This document shows positions 25,564 through 37,851 of a stretch of 64,000 nucleotides of DNA, one piece after another. Origin of the DNA: Scilla litardierei. Taxonomy: Eukaryota; Streptophyta; Magnoliopsida; Asparagales; Asparagaceae. The first letter of the stretch is position 1. Each line of letters begins with the position of its first letter. The position numbers and the translations under genes were made by a program. Under the pieces are notes generated by a model that was not told where the DNA came from, ran no database searches, and was given only the letters and a program-made list of their open reading frames with translations. The DNA lies in the NCBI GenBank assembly GCA_030789695.1, contig CM061142.1, positions 150,929,266-150,993,265 of the forward strand, in the 5' to 3' direction.

Positions 25564-25577
25564 AGCTTGGGGGATTT
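25564..25577 (+). other. Z1 polypurine tract
   Basis: AGCTTGGGGGATTT abuts the 3' LTR; preceded by CTCGAGGACGAGGAAGAG, the same lead-in as in E1 and A. Confidence 0.9.
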
Positions 25578-27311
25578 TGACGTGCGTTTATATTTCATAT
25601 ATTCACGCACATTTTCTTTTGTGTTTCTCTGTATTTTTCGCCGTCTTTTATTCGTTTTTTCGTATTTTCTCGTTTTCTTTCACTTTTCTTTGTTTATCGA
25701 TGTTTGCAGGAGATTGACCGTGTAGGGGACGTTTAACGATGATATCTCAAGTCCCCGGAGCAACGGGAGGAGTCACGCGTGATCCAGGGGGTCAAACGTC
25801 AAAGAATTCATCTTTCAGCCCCTCACCCGGTCGGTTGGCCATCTCCAACCGATCGGGTGATGCACGCGTGCACCACCCGGTCTCTGCCGCAGCTCATAAG
25901 GATGTCACCCGACCGGTTCACAGACCGGTTCAGCGGGGGCCTGTTCTCTGTTTTTTTCGAGCAAAATGCCAACCGATCGGGTGACTCTCACCCGATCGGT
26001 TCATCTGTAGCTGATGCTGAGGAGCTCGAGACACGGGCATCCAACCGACCTCTTCACCCGATGGCACCATGATCCAACCGCTCACCCAAAGAACTCAACC
26101 GACCGGTTCATCTGACCGGGTGAAGCTCCGACGTTTTCTGTTTTCTAATTGTAACGGATCACCCGATCGGTTGACTTGTCAACCGATCGGGTGACGTTTT
26201 TTCTGCGGGTTTGGACCCGAACCACTAGGGTTTCGAAGTGGGGCTATAAATACTCGAAGTTGGCCGACTGAAGGGGGATCCTCCTGGAGTTTTTAGGGCT
26301 TTCTGCCCCCCTTCTCTTAGGAGTTCTAGGTTAGTTTTAGATTAGGTCTTTTGTTCAATAAGTCTTGTATTGGATTGACGATTCACTCAAGATAAGTATA
26401 TTCCTCTCTTTTTCTCCATTGTTTGTATTGTGTTATTTTGCTTGATGGTGAAAGTTTATATGTGTTTTGTGCTGTTTGTTTATATGTTATTCACCATTGA
26501 GTAGTTTTGATGAACCCTAATACGGGTTAGGGTAGGATTGATGCTTGGGTTGTTTCATTAGACTTGATTGCATGGCACGTGTTCGATGAAATGTGTCAAT
26601 GGGGATTTCTAGCAATCTGGGTCCAATTCGTACGACGACACACTAGATGTGTTAGGGGTTGGGGTCCAGTGCTTGTCCTGTCAAGATCCGCTTCGATGTA
26701 TTGCTAGAAATCACATTTGACCTATTTGGCCATTAGGGTTACGCGGGGGTGTTTCATTGTCATTGGCGGGAGAAAGACCGCCTCTGACCGTCGGGCCAAG
26801 GGGGAATAAACTTGGCGGTTGACCCCCTAGCCATAGCTCACGCCCCCAGCGTAGACATCGAGTCCTCGCGCGCGGGAGCGGCTTGGACGAAGTGTTGGGA
26901 GATATCATTGTGGCCTTAATGCTCCCGGTTGCGGAAGGTGTTAATGGACACGGGAGTGCCCACCGTCCGGAACCGGGTAGGCCTAGCGTGCTTGGCACCG
27001 ACCGGAATATCGGGCCATGGATGCTATGTACCACCTTTTGGGGCAATGTCTCACCCTGGATCAAGTCAAATGCCAAGTGTCATGAGTGCTCTAGCCCGTG
27101 TTAGCGGGGATTCTTTTCGTGTCTTTTTTATTTCTTCTCTATATTTCTACACTTCACCCACATTATCCGCGTAGCTAGCACACGACCTAGGCGAGGCTAG
27201 TAGCCACTCAAGCCATCCACCTCCCTGTGTTCGATATACCCGCACCCTACACTAACCGTGCACTTGCGGTAAAACGACACCGCACCCAAAGCGTAAACGG
27301 GGCGCCGGTCA
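25578..27311 (+). repeat. Z1 3' LTR (1,734 bp)
   Basis: Nearly identical to 20515-22249; TATA box at 26245-26251. The differences, for example near 26654, 26932, 27021 and 27079, are mostly transitions. Confidence 0.95.
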
Positions 27312-27316
27312 AGTAC

Positions 27317-29958
27317 CCCAAGCTTTCCTTCTTGGCTTTAGAGCGCTCCATGTTCTTTCCCGGTGGTGACGTAGACTTTGCTGGTGGCGCATGCTTTCTT
27401 TGAATCCCGAAAGAGAGCTTGCTGAGCTCTTTTATCCTTACGACGTCAGCATCATTCTCCTCTTCTTCGGTGAGAGGGTCCGGGGCATCTCCATGTTGAG
27501 GGACATCCTCTGAATTTGGCTCCTCTTCAAAATCATCCATGTGCAAGGCGTTGATGGCGTATGGCATAGCTTCTTCAATGACCTCTTCAAGTATGTCCAT
27601 GTAGTCATTTTCCTCAAGTAAGGATCTATTCTTCATGGCACTCTGGAGATGGAATTCTTCAATCTTTCCAACGTTGAGTGACAATGTTCCTTCTCTCACG
27701 TCCACGATGACTCCGACGGTGGCTAAGAAGGGGCGTCCAAGAATAAGAGACGTGTCTCCAACTTCCTTCATGTCCATGATGAAGAAGTCACATGGCACGC
27801 AAAGTACTCCCGGTATTTTTAGCGGCACATTTTCAGCAATCCCCACCGGCCTAGTGATACGCCCATCGGCGAGTTGAATCTTCATGTTAGTGGGCTTGAG
27901 ATCAGTCCCCATATTCAGCTTTTTGAACATTGTGAGAGGCATGAGACTCACACTCGCACCCAAATTAACCAAAGCCTTTTGTAGGGAGACTCTGCTTAGT
28001 GTGCATGGAAATCTAAAGCTTTCGGGGTCCTTCAATTTCTTTGGCACCTTTTCTTCATTGACGAACAATGTACTTTGGTCGGCAAGCATAATCTTCACCG
28101 TTCTTTTTCTTTCCGTTATCAAGTCTTTGAGAAACTTTGCATATGTCAGGAATTCGATGATGGCATTTAGGAACGGGATGTTTAAGCATATACCTATCAA
28201 GTACTCCAAAAATCGAGCGAATTTCTTCTCCAATTTCGCCTTTACCAACCTTTGTAGGAATGGTACTGGTGGCACATATACTCTCTCCTTCTGGAGCTCG
28301 TCAACTTCAGATTTTTCCTCTTCGTTGAGGGTCTTTGTGGGCATTTCTTCCTCATTGTTTCCTTCTTTCTCAATCGAAGCATCATGCTTTAGGCTTCGAG
28401 TTTGAATCATGACGGGGGTAGTGTCCTTCCCGCCTCTAGTAGTCACCACCACTACCTCATTGATGTGGCCGGTGTTGCTCCTTGGATTTGCCTCCGGTTG
28501 AGGCGGCAATTGGTTTTGGGCCTTATTTAGCAATGTGATTTGCTCCGCTAGTTGCGCCAATATGGTGTTGAGGCTATCTTGTCACGTCGATAGTTTAGCA
28601 TTTATCTTCTTTTGCTTGGCCATAAATTACTCAACTCTTGTCTTATGTTTGGATCTTTGGGCGCCGGCAGTGGGTTTTGAAGCCTCCAACTTTGATTTTA
28701 TCCGAGGGGGTCTATAAGGACCCGCTTGTTGCCTCTGCTGAAATTGTTGCTGTGGTGGCCTTGGTTAGTAGGATTGTTGCTGAGGTGGTGGGCGAGCTTG
28801 TTGTTGTTGTTGCTGCAGCTACTACTGAGGAGTGGTTAAGGCTCCATTATTGATAACATATGGAAATCCGAGATGAGTCTTCTAAGCCGGATTCACCCAA
28901 GACCCATTATTTGTTTTACCTGGCTTGTAATCTAAAACATATTGAACCTGATCCTCAGGTTCCTCATGTGCTTCGCTTCCTATGTACATGACTTGGCCTT
29001 ACCAATCATTTGTGTGCCCAACTGATGTCGATGTGCCCGGTGCACTAAATGGCTCAGTCAGCTTCCTATCAAGTCTCTCTACCACTCTAGATAGAGAGTC
29101 AAATTTTCCGGCCAAGTCTGCCACTACTTTGGCTTCATATATACTTGCTGGCTTCAAAGATGATGATGGTTGGCCTCTCTTATTGGCCCACTGCTGATTT
29201 TTAGAGGCCTCCTCAAGTAATGATGTGGCCTCCTCGAGAGTCTTTGATAATATCGCCCCATTAGTGGTGACATCAATGATCATTTTTGTGTCGGATTTCA
29301 ACCCATTGAAGAAGCAATGCACTAACTCCCAGTCGTCGATGCTGTGGTGGGGGCATTAATGTTGAAGATCTTTAAAGCACTCACACGCCTCATATAAAGA
29401 TTCCTAGGGTCCCTGCCTGAAAGACATCAAAGAATTATGTATTCTGACTGTCTTTGATGGAGGATAGAATTTGTTGAAGAAGGCACTTGCAAGGTCGTCC
29501 CAAGTAGTGAATGCACCATTTACTTGCGTCCTCAACCAATATTGCGCTTTATATTTAAGGGTGAAGGGAAAAAGGTGCAGGCGGATGACGTCCTCTGGTA
29601 CGCTAGGAATCTGAAAAGTGACGCACTTCGCCTGGAACATTTGCATGTGGTAATGCAAATTCTCATGCGCATTCCCATGGAAAGGATCCTGTTGCATCAG
29701 CACAACTAATCCAGTCTTTAGCTCGAAGTTCTTGTCAGGTGATAACTCTGGCATAAGAATAGACGAGGAGGCAGAGTTGTTTGGAGTGAGTCTATCTCTG
29801 ATGGAAATAAACCTGACATTTCTTGGTGGAGTATTTTGTTCTGCCGTTTTATCTCTCTCCTGAATTTGCCTCTTCTCTGATCTTAGTTTCCTTGTGTTGT
29901 GCTCGATCTCGGGATCAAATAATATAATTCCGTCGGTAGCCCTTGATCGTGTGTTCAT
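27317..29958 (-). pseudogene. E1 gag-protease pseudogene (main part)
   Basis: Homologous to the gag-protease of element A (54357-56810). It starts at ATG 29958 (MNTRSR, shared with A). The capsid-type retrotransposon gag domain runs to about 29150; a Gln codon has become TAG at about 29404, and further stops interrupt the Gln/Pro-rich middle (about 28990-28560). The aspartic protease block from about 28000 has Asn where the catalytic Asp should be (codon at 27964-27966, VNLGAS instead of VDLGAS). The frame is cut at 27316 by Z1 and ends at 20370. Acts, when intact, in particle assembly and polyprotein cleavage. Confidence 0.85.
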
Positions 29959-30052
29959 GCACAGAGAAAGAGAATCTGCAAAGAAGTGTCAGCAAAAATA
30001 GAGGAATAAAATAGAAAAGAATGGCTAAGTAAAAATATAGAATACCGTCGCC

Positions 30053-30070
30053 TCCCCGGCAACGTCGCCA
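30053..30070 (-). other. E1 primer-binding site (tRNA-Asp type)
   Basis: Minus strand TGGCGACGTTGCCGGGGA, one mismatch from the tRNA-Asp complement, six bases inside the 5' LTR. Confidence 0.85.
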
Positions 30071-30076
30071 AAAACT

Positions 30077-31837
30077 TGATCGCGTCGGGATGTACCCCCA
30101 AAACAATGTAGTTTTACCCCAAGCGCACGATTAAGTAGTGAGCGGGTATCGAATCATGGGGAGTAACTATTGGTATCTATATTGATTAATCGATAGAGGT
30201 GAAACGATAGTCAAGTAATGTTGGTGTCACAATCGTGCAAATTATTTGTTATGAATTCAATTAATAAAAATGCCTAGGGCTTGAGAATCCCCACTATGGA
30301 TTTCAAGCATCAATGTGAAAAATGAATCTCCATATCACTACTCTTGGTTTAGGGCGAACTTGTTGCAACTAGGTTGTGAACCAACGCATGCTCTCACGCT
30401 ACACAAGTCTATAGCAATCTAAACTAGAGCCTTGCTCTCGTGCATGCCTAGTTCAAACCACTAGCATTAAGATCGACAATATTGTTCAATTCCAACTCAA
30501 GTTCGCTCTCGTGTAACGTGAGTTTGAATCTAGATTATGATGGTTTGTATTCGTTTTACCGTCGTACAAATGAATATAATTATAGAAATATAATAAACAA
30601 GCTACCTTTGGTCGCTCTCGCGCACCAATTTTAGGGTATCTCGATTTTAGATCTAAATCGAATATCTATGGCTTTTCATAGCTCAAGATCCTCTTTCAAG
30701 CTCTCAAGATGCAATGGAACTCCCTTTCTATCCGTAGTAGATCGATCACAATCTAATCTTTTTACAAGTTTAGCAACATGGGTTTTTATTAGATTTCACA
30801 TATCAAACCCTAGATCCATAGGGTTCATCCCTTTGCCCTAAAGCAAGGAGATTACTCACGATTCATCATAGAAAAAGCAATAGAATTGAGAAGTGCAGGA
30901 GAATTCATCATAAAAATTAGATCCAAATAGAAATATAGCATAAAAATAAGAACTTTCAAAAGTTTAGACAAACCAATGATGCTCAAGCTCCAAATAACAA
31001 GAAAATTAAGATCTTGCACTTCAATCCTCTCGCGAAAATAAGATAGAACAAAAGTATTTTTCCTAAGAACTATAGCTATGTCGTCTCCCTTTGATGGCTC
31101 TCAAAACTAGCTATTTATACTAACTCAAAATGTCCAAAACAATCCTGACAAAAATATCCCCAGACGGCTGAAAACCCCTAGGTCGAAACCGGGTTGGCAG
31201 CGCACTCGACCGAGTGGAAATGTCACTTGGTAGAGTGGCTTCTCTGTAGAAAATCTGGAAAAATTGGCCTTCTGTACTGTTCAAGCCACTCGGTCGAGTG
31301 GTCTGCTTACTTGGTTGAGTGAGCTTCTCACTCGGTCGAGTGGGGTCTTCTGAAGAACTCTCCAAAATTGATATTCTGTTCGATAAATTTCTATCTCCAC
31401 TCAGTCGAGTGGGCTTCTCACTCGGTCGAGTGGGAATTCCACTCAGCCGAGTACATTGTCTCTTCTTCTTTCAACTGGAGTTGGTCGTGTCAGCACCACT
31501 CGGTCGAGTGAGCTGTCTCACTCGGCCGAGTAGGCTGCTTCTTCTTTATAATCTCCTCCTTCTTGCTCTTTTCTCCATTCTCTCGCCTTTCTTCCTCTTC
31601 TTCTCATCACCAAGCACAGTGAGCTCCTCAATATCATCATGATTGATGCTCCAGCATGCGTGTATGTGCTCATAGCTCCAAATTGCTCCCGATTGCTCCA
31701 TATTTCATGAAATCCAATGAAACATAGAAATAGTGAAATTCATCGTAAAATCATCGCGTAAACGTTATATTCGTGATACGAGCAATCATTATGGCACGCA
31801 AAATTACAGAAATAAAGTGTAAAATATGAGAATATCA
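30077..31837 (-). repeat. E1 5' LTR (1,761 bp)
   Basis: Co-linear with 13429-15185 with many substitutions. Palindrome array at 31201-31535 and TATAAATA at 31112-31119 on the minus strand. Confidence 0.9.
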
Positions 31838-31842
31838 ACACC

Positions 31843-32390
31843 AAACAAGTGCACATGGTAGCTGCAAAAAGAATTTAAAGGTATGTTGCTGGAACCATCG
31901 ATTATGGTTTAATGTATAAGAGATTTGGCTCAAGCAAACTTATGGCCTACAATGATAGTGATTGGGAAAGTAGTGAACAAGATAGGAGAAGCCTCATAGG
32001 CTATGCCAAGTTGATTGGAAATTCATGTGTTTCGGGGCCAACAAAGAAATAACCTACAAAGATTTATCCGTTGTAGAAGCTGAATACATGGATCTTTCAT
32101 ATATTGCTTGTCAAGTTATTGGCTGATAAGATTGTTAAATGATCTGAATCAAATCTAAGAAAGAGGGACAGTCATCAAATATAGAACTTGCAAACAATCA
32201 TATCAATACTGGAAGAGCGAGACACATTGATACAAGAAATCACTTTATTAGAGAATTGGTTACTTATTAGCAAATCATTATCAAGAATTGCAACACAAGC
32301 GATCAGTTAGCAGATGGGTTTACGAAATCATTAAATGAAGACAAGTTCATCAATTTTCAAAGGTTGCTTGGAGTTAAAGGAAAACTGAAT
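31843..32390 (+). pseudogene. copia-1: RNase H and pol end remnant
   Basis: Continues the copia-1 polyprotein cut at 13428. The frame resumes with a block resembling the copia AAKRILRY motif near 31861-31885 and the RNase H motif YNDSDW near 31951-31968 followed by RRSLIGYAK. Frameshifts and stops follow. It ends just before a polypurine tract. RNase H degrades the RNA template during reverse transcription. Confidence 0.8.
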
Positions 32391-32402
32391 AGAGGGGGAT
32401 CA
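32391..32402 (+). other. copia-1 polypurine tract
   Basis: AGAGGGGGATCA immediately precedes the LTR start TGTTGAAT. Confidence 0.75.
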
Positions 32403-32506
32403 TGTTGAATAATTCACTTTTAAATGCCAAGAATATTCTCTCCTTAATTCAAGCAATATCATTTTGAATTTTCAATTTCAAATTTTAAATAATTTGTTAA
32501 AGAAGT
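32403..32506 (+). repeat. copia-1 3' LTR, first part
   Basis: Begins TGTTGAATAATTCAC. Interrupted at 32506 by copia-2 and continued at 38718. The duplicated GAAGT is at 32502-32506. Confidence 0.7.
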
Positions 32507-33383
32507 TGTTGCAGAAACCGAAAAGAGACAGAAACGAAATTACCAAATGAGATAGGGCTAAGTCGCAGACCAGGTCGCTCTCTTTAAGACGTTTCGTAGC
32601 TCTGCCCTTGGTTGTGCAAGCAATGTACAGTCCCACCGTCCCAAGTAAAAAAACAGCCCAGAATCACCTCTGTCAATGACCACCTCCGCACTGGAAGGTG
32701 ATCGACAGGAACAACACCACCCAACGAAGATGAACTGCTCGGAATCGAGAAGGGAATTTTCAAGAAAATAAATTTGCATAAAAGCAGAGAACATAGAGGG
32801 GATTTTTCGAAACAAAATTTCTTGTTCTGTTTGGTTTCACAGCTCAAATGGAAAGCAATATGTCACACACTGAAAAAGGAACCCACGAACTGTCTTTTTA
32901 TAAAGAAAATTATAACGGGTAAAAAAGAAGAAATAATAACGCATTAATGACGCGATTACTCTGGATCTGAAATTAATTAGAATAATGGAGGTGAAAAATG
33001 AATCTGAGAGTAAATGAGCGTTTAAATATAATGGTCAAAATTTGAATTTGAAATTCAAATCAGTTTGGAACTTTTGAATGTTAAATAATAATTTAAAAAT
33101 AATTATTTTGGAAAATAATAATAATCGCGCGCACGTACGACACGTCACGACTGGCGGGCGGGCGGCAGCGGCTGCGCATGCGTGTTGAACTCATGTTCAA
33201 GCAAGTCCTCTCCCCTTCACAAAAGAGTGGTACCACTTGGGGCATACCCCCAAGTCTCAACAAAACCTTTATAAACTCCTCTAAGCCTCTTTGTCTAAGC
33301 AATGTGGGACTAAAGCAAAATGGAGGGAAGGTTTATAAAAAGAGAGTCCACAAAATTATATTGAAATTTCAAAAGTTCCAACA
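32507..33383 (-). repeat. copia-2 3' LTR (877 bp)
   Basis: Plus strand TGTTGCAGAA...TTCCAACA. The minus strand polypurine CAAGTGGGGGAT lies just inside it. Confidence 0.9.
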
Positions 33384-33395
33384 ATCCCCCACTTG

Positions 33396-34244
33396 AATTT
33401 TAATGCAAATAAAACAAAATCCATATTTTCATCGAGCAATATATTTTAATATAATACTTGTGCAGAAGTAAAAGTGTATATCGACTTGAACCTTTACATA
33501 GTGTCGATGATTTAGAATTTACTAGAGTGACTCATAGTTTTGAACTCTATCTCTAACATCATCATCAAACACACAATATCTTTATCAAGGTGGTGTTCAT
33601 AAGACCGTGCTTTACGGCCATGCATGTGTATCCCGGTATAGTGAATGCTCTAGAGAATTTGCCCAAAATTCCATAGTAAGTGGCCACACTTCAACGTTCA
33701 CATAGGTGAGTCTATCAAGAGTACTCCTATAGCTAGGTACTCCACTCCACATAAAGTATAGATCTGATTAAGAGTTTAATAATAACTCATCCTTCTATCG
33801 CTTTATGATATCTTGCTCAATTCATTTCTTATGGAATATGACCAATAATTATAATATGATTCTTCACATATCAATTCATGATTTGTTATAATCCTTTGAA
33901 CCTATTTCTTGGGATCTCTGGTCTATAGGTTGGGGTTCTCTCATAAGTGACTCATCATTCTATGGGCATGAGTCATATTCCTTTCGAGGTTTTAAAAACC
34001 TTTTCTCGATCTAATCCTTTCGTCAAAGGATCAGCTAAATTATCATCAGTACGTACATGATCCACTCTCATAGCTCCAGAGGTTATATACTCCCTAATAG
34101 TGTTGTGCTTGCAGTATATTTGTCGCCTTTTTCTGTTGAATAATGGTTCTGAATTTTTGCAATATGTGCAGTACTATCACAATGGATCAAGACGGCTGGA
34201 ATCGGTCTTTCCCATAAAGGATGTTCTGATAACATGTTTCTTAG
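33396..34244 (-). other. copia-2 region between RNase H and 3' LTR
   Basis: AT-rich, stop-rich tail after the RNase H domain. Probably decayed pol 3' end and untranslated sequence; no separate gene seen. Confidence 0.5.
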
Positions 34245-35580
34245 CTAACCCGCTTTTTCACTAGCTGAAGTTAATACAATCATCTCAGATTCCATAGTGG
34301 ATTGAGCTAAGATAGTCTGTTTCTTTGATTTCCAAGAGACAGCTCCACATGCTATGCTAAAAATATAGCCACTAGTTACCTTAGAGTTATCTAAAAGGGT
34401 GTTCCAATCAGCATCGTTATATCCTTCAAGGACAGCTGGAAACTTCTGATGATGTAATCTGAGATTCATGGTCCTTTTAAGGTACCTCATGACTCTCTCA
34501 ATAGCATGCCAATGCTCAATACTAGGTCTGCTTGTAAACCTGCATAGTAACCCTACAGCATAAGCTATATCAGGCCTAGTGCAATCAGTCGCATATCTAA
34601 GACTGCCAATAATGCTTGCATACTCAAATTTTCTAACACCGTCGCCGATGTTCTTGAACAACTTAACACTATGATCATATGGAGTACATGCTGGTTTACA
34701 ATCAAAATAATTTTATTTCTTTAGAATCATATCAATGTAATGAGGTTGATTCAAAGAAATTCCATGTTTAGACCTAGTTATTTTAGTTCCAAGGATTACA
34801 TTAGCTTCACCAATATCTTTCATGTTAAAGTTTGCACTTAACATGGATTTCACTTTGTTTACAACATGAATGTTTGAACCAAATATCAGCATATCATCAA
34901 CATAAAGACATATAATTGTGCAAATAACATTTTTAGATTTATAATATATGCATTCGTCACTTTCATTAACTTTGAAACCATCAGAGGTAAAAATGTTATC
35001 AAATTTTTTATGCCATTGGTTAGAAGCTTGTTTCAATCCATAAAGTGACTTATCTAATTTGCACACTGTCTTCTTGACCAAAAACTACAAAACCGTCAGG
35101 TTGATCCATGTAAATTTCTTCTTCTAATTCACCATTTAAAAAACCTGTTTTAACATCCAATTGGTGTATTACTAAATCATGTATAGCAGCAAGAGCTAAT
35201 AGTACACATATGGATGTAATTCTAAATACATGTGAAAAAGTATCAAAGAAATCTACATTTTCTCTTTGTCTAAAAACATTGGCTACCAGACGAGCTTTAT
35301 ACTTATCAATAGATCCATCAGGTTTCAACTTATTTTTAAGAATCCACTTACATCCTATTGATTTACAACCAGGAGGTAGATCTACTTGGTGCCAAGTTCT
35401 ATTTGACTCAAAAGAGTACATCTCATCATTAATAGCATCTTGCTACAAGTTGGCATCAACAGATGACAAAGCCACTTTAAGAGTGCTAGGATCTTCTTCT
35501 GAGGTATATGTATAGAAATCAGAACTAAAATCTTTCGATAATCTAGTACGTTTACTCCGCCTAGGTTCAATTTCTAAATC
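34245..35580 (-). pseudogene. copia-2 reverse transcriptase and RNase H
   Basis: The RT domain starts after an Arg/Lys-rich linker (RRSKRTR near 35550) with the CKWILKNK block near 35350. It has a deletion or frameshift near 35055-35080, then LYGLKQAS and the catalytic YVDD at 34893-34904. RNase H follows with the ADCTRPDIAYAVGLL-type block near 34590 and NDADWN near 34405, ending with SQSTMESE-type residues near 34290. Several frameshifts. Copies RNA to DNA and removes the RNA strand when intact. Confidence 0.85.
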
Positions 35581-35699
35581 CTTATTAGACTCATCAATAC
35601 TACTAATAGGCAAATTAGTAGAACTTGAGCCCCAACTATTCTTCAATTAGAAAGGATATCTATCTTCATAAAAATCAACATCATTAGATTCAACAATAA

Positions 35700-36460
35700 C
35701 ATGATCGTTCAAATCATATAAATCTATATACTTTTCTATTAATAGCATATACAATAAACACACATTCATATGCCCTACTAGCAAGTTTCTTCCTCTTGGG
35801 GTCAGGAATCCTAACATAGGCTAAATAATCCCAAGTCTTAAAGTAAGACAGATTAGGTTTTTAATCCTTAAAAACTTCATATGGAGAAATCTTTCTTTAG
35901 ATTTAGGAACTTTATTAAGCATATAGCAAATAGTCAATAAAATTTCTCCCAACCAATGAGAAGAGAGTTAAGTAAAATAGCAACAATAGATTCAAAAAAG
36001 CTCTATTTTTCTTTCAGCTTTACCATTCATTTCAGGAGAATATGGAGCAGTTTTTTTATGAATTATGCCATGTGAATTATAAAAATCAATGAAAATTTCA
36101 TAGTCATATTCAGTTCCTCTATCAGTTCGTAATCTCTTTATCTTCTTATTACATTGATTTTCAATTTCAGTTACAAATAATTTAAACATATCAAAAGCAT
36201 CACTTTTATTTTTCATGAGATAAACAAAAGTATAATCAGAGCAATCAACAATAAATGTGACAAAATAACGTTTACTATTCCTAATCAAAACACCATCAAA
36301 TTCACATATATCAGAATGAATTAAATCAAGAGGTTCAGATTCTCTAGTTGCTGACTTATGAGGGGTGTTAGTGATTTTGGCTTGATTAAAGAATTCACAT
36401 TTATTAAAATCATCTAACGACAATTTTTAGAATAAGTCTTAAGTTGCTCATATTATTAAT
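35700..36460 (-). pseudogene. copia-2 integrase
   Basis: The core carries the D,D,E triad: HSD near 36312, RTDRGTEY near 36125-36148, and the glutamate in NGKAERK near 36010. Upstream the zinc-binding HHCC region is damaged: where two cysteines are expected, the sequence reads CEFF (about 36388-36399), so the second Cys is Phe. The C-terminal part (35700-35990) is broken by stops. Integrase inserts the cDNA into the chromosome. Confidence 0.8.
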
Positions 36461-36493
36461 AATGTGTTTGTTAACATGACAGAGTCTAACATG

Positions 36494-36997
36494 CTAAGTA
36501 TAAAAATAACAAAACATATAAGCAGAAGATGAAATTTTATTAGCATCATTGTTTAACTTAAACATTCCATCAGTGTCATACCCTTTTCCAACAAATACAT
36601 TGTTTTTAGAAATAGTATACAAATCAGCCCCAATAGTTTGAGTAAACCCAACCTTGTTGAGAAGATAGCCCGAAAGAAGATTCTTCCTCATCTCTAGAGT
36701 ATGCAGAACTTCTTTAAGAGTGACAGTCTTTCCAGAGGTAAACTTTAATTCTACATCGCCAATACCAGCTACAATAGTGGAGTGGGAATCTCCCAACAAC
36801 ACTTTCTTGTCCTTAGTTTTAGAATAGGACTTAAATAAACTACGATCATAGCAGACATGATGCAAAGCACCAGTGTCTACCCACCACCCTTTGGATCCTC
36901 CGATTACATTGACTTCAGAAATCATTGCAACCAATTCCTCTTCGGTAAGATTCGGCTGCAGAGCAGGACAACACTTTTTCCGACAGTTCCGAGCCAA
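36494..36997 (-). pseudogene. copia-2 protease region
   Basis: Aspartic protease with the WWVDTGA active site (Asp-Thr-Gly at about 36866-36877), followed by LLGDSHST and the LHTLEMRKNLLS block typical of copia proteases. Open over its length but fused to damaged neighbours. Confidence 0.8.
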
Positions 36998-37770
36998 ATT
37001 GACAGGCTTGTTACAATTGTAGCATACAAACTGTACCGTATCATTTCTTGAATGGGGTTTCGGTCCTTTCTGATTCTGAGAACCATTCGTAGTCTGGTTA
37101 TAGCGATTGTGATTCTGATTCTGATTCGATTGTTCATAGGTTTTTCTTTAGGTTTCAGAATTACAGAAGAAGATTTCTTACCATTTGAAACTATATTAAT
37201 TTCATCACTTTTATCTTGTTTATGGGCCTCCTCCTCAATACGAAGACGAGTTATCAAACTTTCTAAAGAGAATTCCTTAGTTTTGTGACTAAGGGTATTT
37301 TTAAAATCTTTCCAAGTATGTGGTAGTTTGTCTATCAAAACAGCAACTTGGAATAGTTCATCCAGAGACATACCTTCAGAAACAATTTCATGAGCTATTT
37401 TCTATAGCTCGTGAGATTGAACCTCTATAGATTTGTCGTTGGTCATCTGGAACTTCAGATAGCGACTGACTGCGTATCTCTTGGATCCAGCTTCCTCAAT
37501 GTCGTATTTCTTCTGCAGGGCCTCCCAGACTTTCTTAGCTGTTTTGTGAGAACTGTAATAATCATAAAGATCATCAGACAGTCCTTTGAGTATGCAATTC
37601 TTGTAAAGGAAATTAGTTTCATCTCAGGTTTGGGATTCCTCGATCTGAGCTTCAGTTGGATTTTCGAGAAGAACGAAAACAGGTTTGTCAGAAGTACACG
37701 CGGAGGCAACCTTTTTCATAGTTAGGAAAAACAACATTTTCTACCTCCAACATTTAAAATGTGAACCTTC
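36960..37770 (-). pseudogene. copia-2 gag
   Basis: Gag of TNT1-like copia elements, with blocks resembling the KKYDIEEAGSKR and LPHTWKDFKNTL motifs near 37500 and 37330. Stop codons lie near 37410 and 37625. The single zinc knuckle near 36990-37027 reads CX2CX4NX4C: the expected His is Asn (AAT for CAT). The start is uncertain. Confidence 0.75.
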
Positions 37771-37851
37771 AAAACGGAATGGTTTCTTAAGATCAGAAGT
37801 AACAACGACAACATCGGTTTCGATAGTCAAGGCGGAGACACATCTTAAAAT

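Larger units (their letters stand above)
20515..27311 (+). mobile_element. Z1: young minimal Athila/Tat-type element
   Basis: LTRs 20515-22249 and 25578-27311 differ by about twelve substitutions and one indel by eye (below 1 percent). A perfect duplication AGTAC flanks them (20510-20514 and 27312-27316). The tRNA-Asp-type primer-binding site (22256-22273) and the AGCTTGGGGGATTT polypurine tract (25564-25577) are intact. The only gene is a 453-residue zinc-knuckle protein. There is no capsid, protease, RT or integrase, so movement must rely on proteins from another element. It inserted into the gag-protease tail of E1 in the opposite orientation. Confidence 0.95.
13429..31837 (-). mobile_element. 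E1: old Athila-like pol-less retrotransposon
   Basis: LTRs at 13429-15185 and 30077-31837, flanked by a perfect 5-bp duplication ACACC (13424-13428 and 31838-31842). It is read on the minus strand: 5' LTR on the right, tRNA-Asp-type primer-binding site (30053-30070), gag-protease (29958 to 20370, broken), an internal promoter-like region, ORF-1/envelope-like gene (19061-17074), AT-rich 3' region and polypurine tract (15186-15199). Element Z1 (20515-27311) is inserted in the end of gag-protease. Without Z1 it is about 11.6 kb. There is no RT, RNase H or integrase anywhere inside. LTRs differ visibly along their length, so the insertion is old. Confidence 0.9.
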
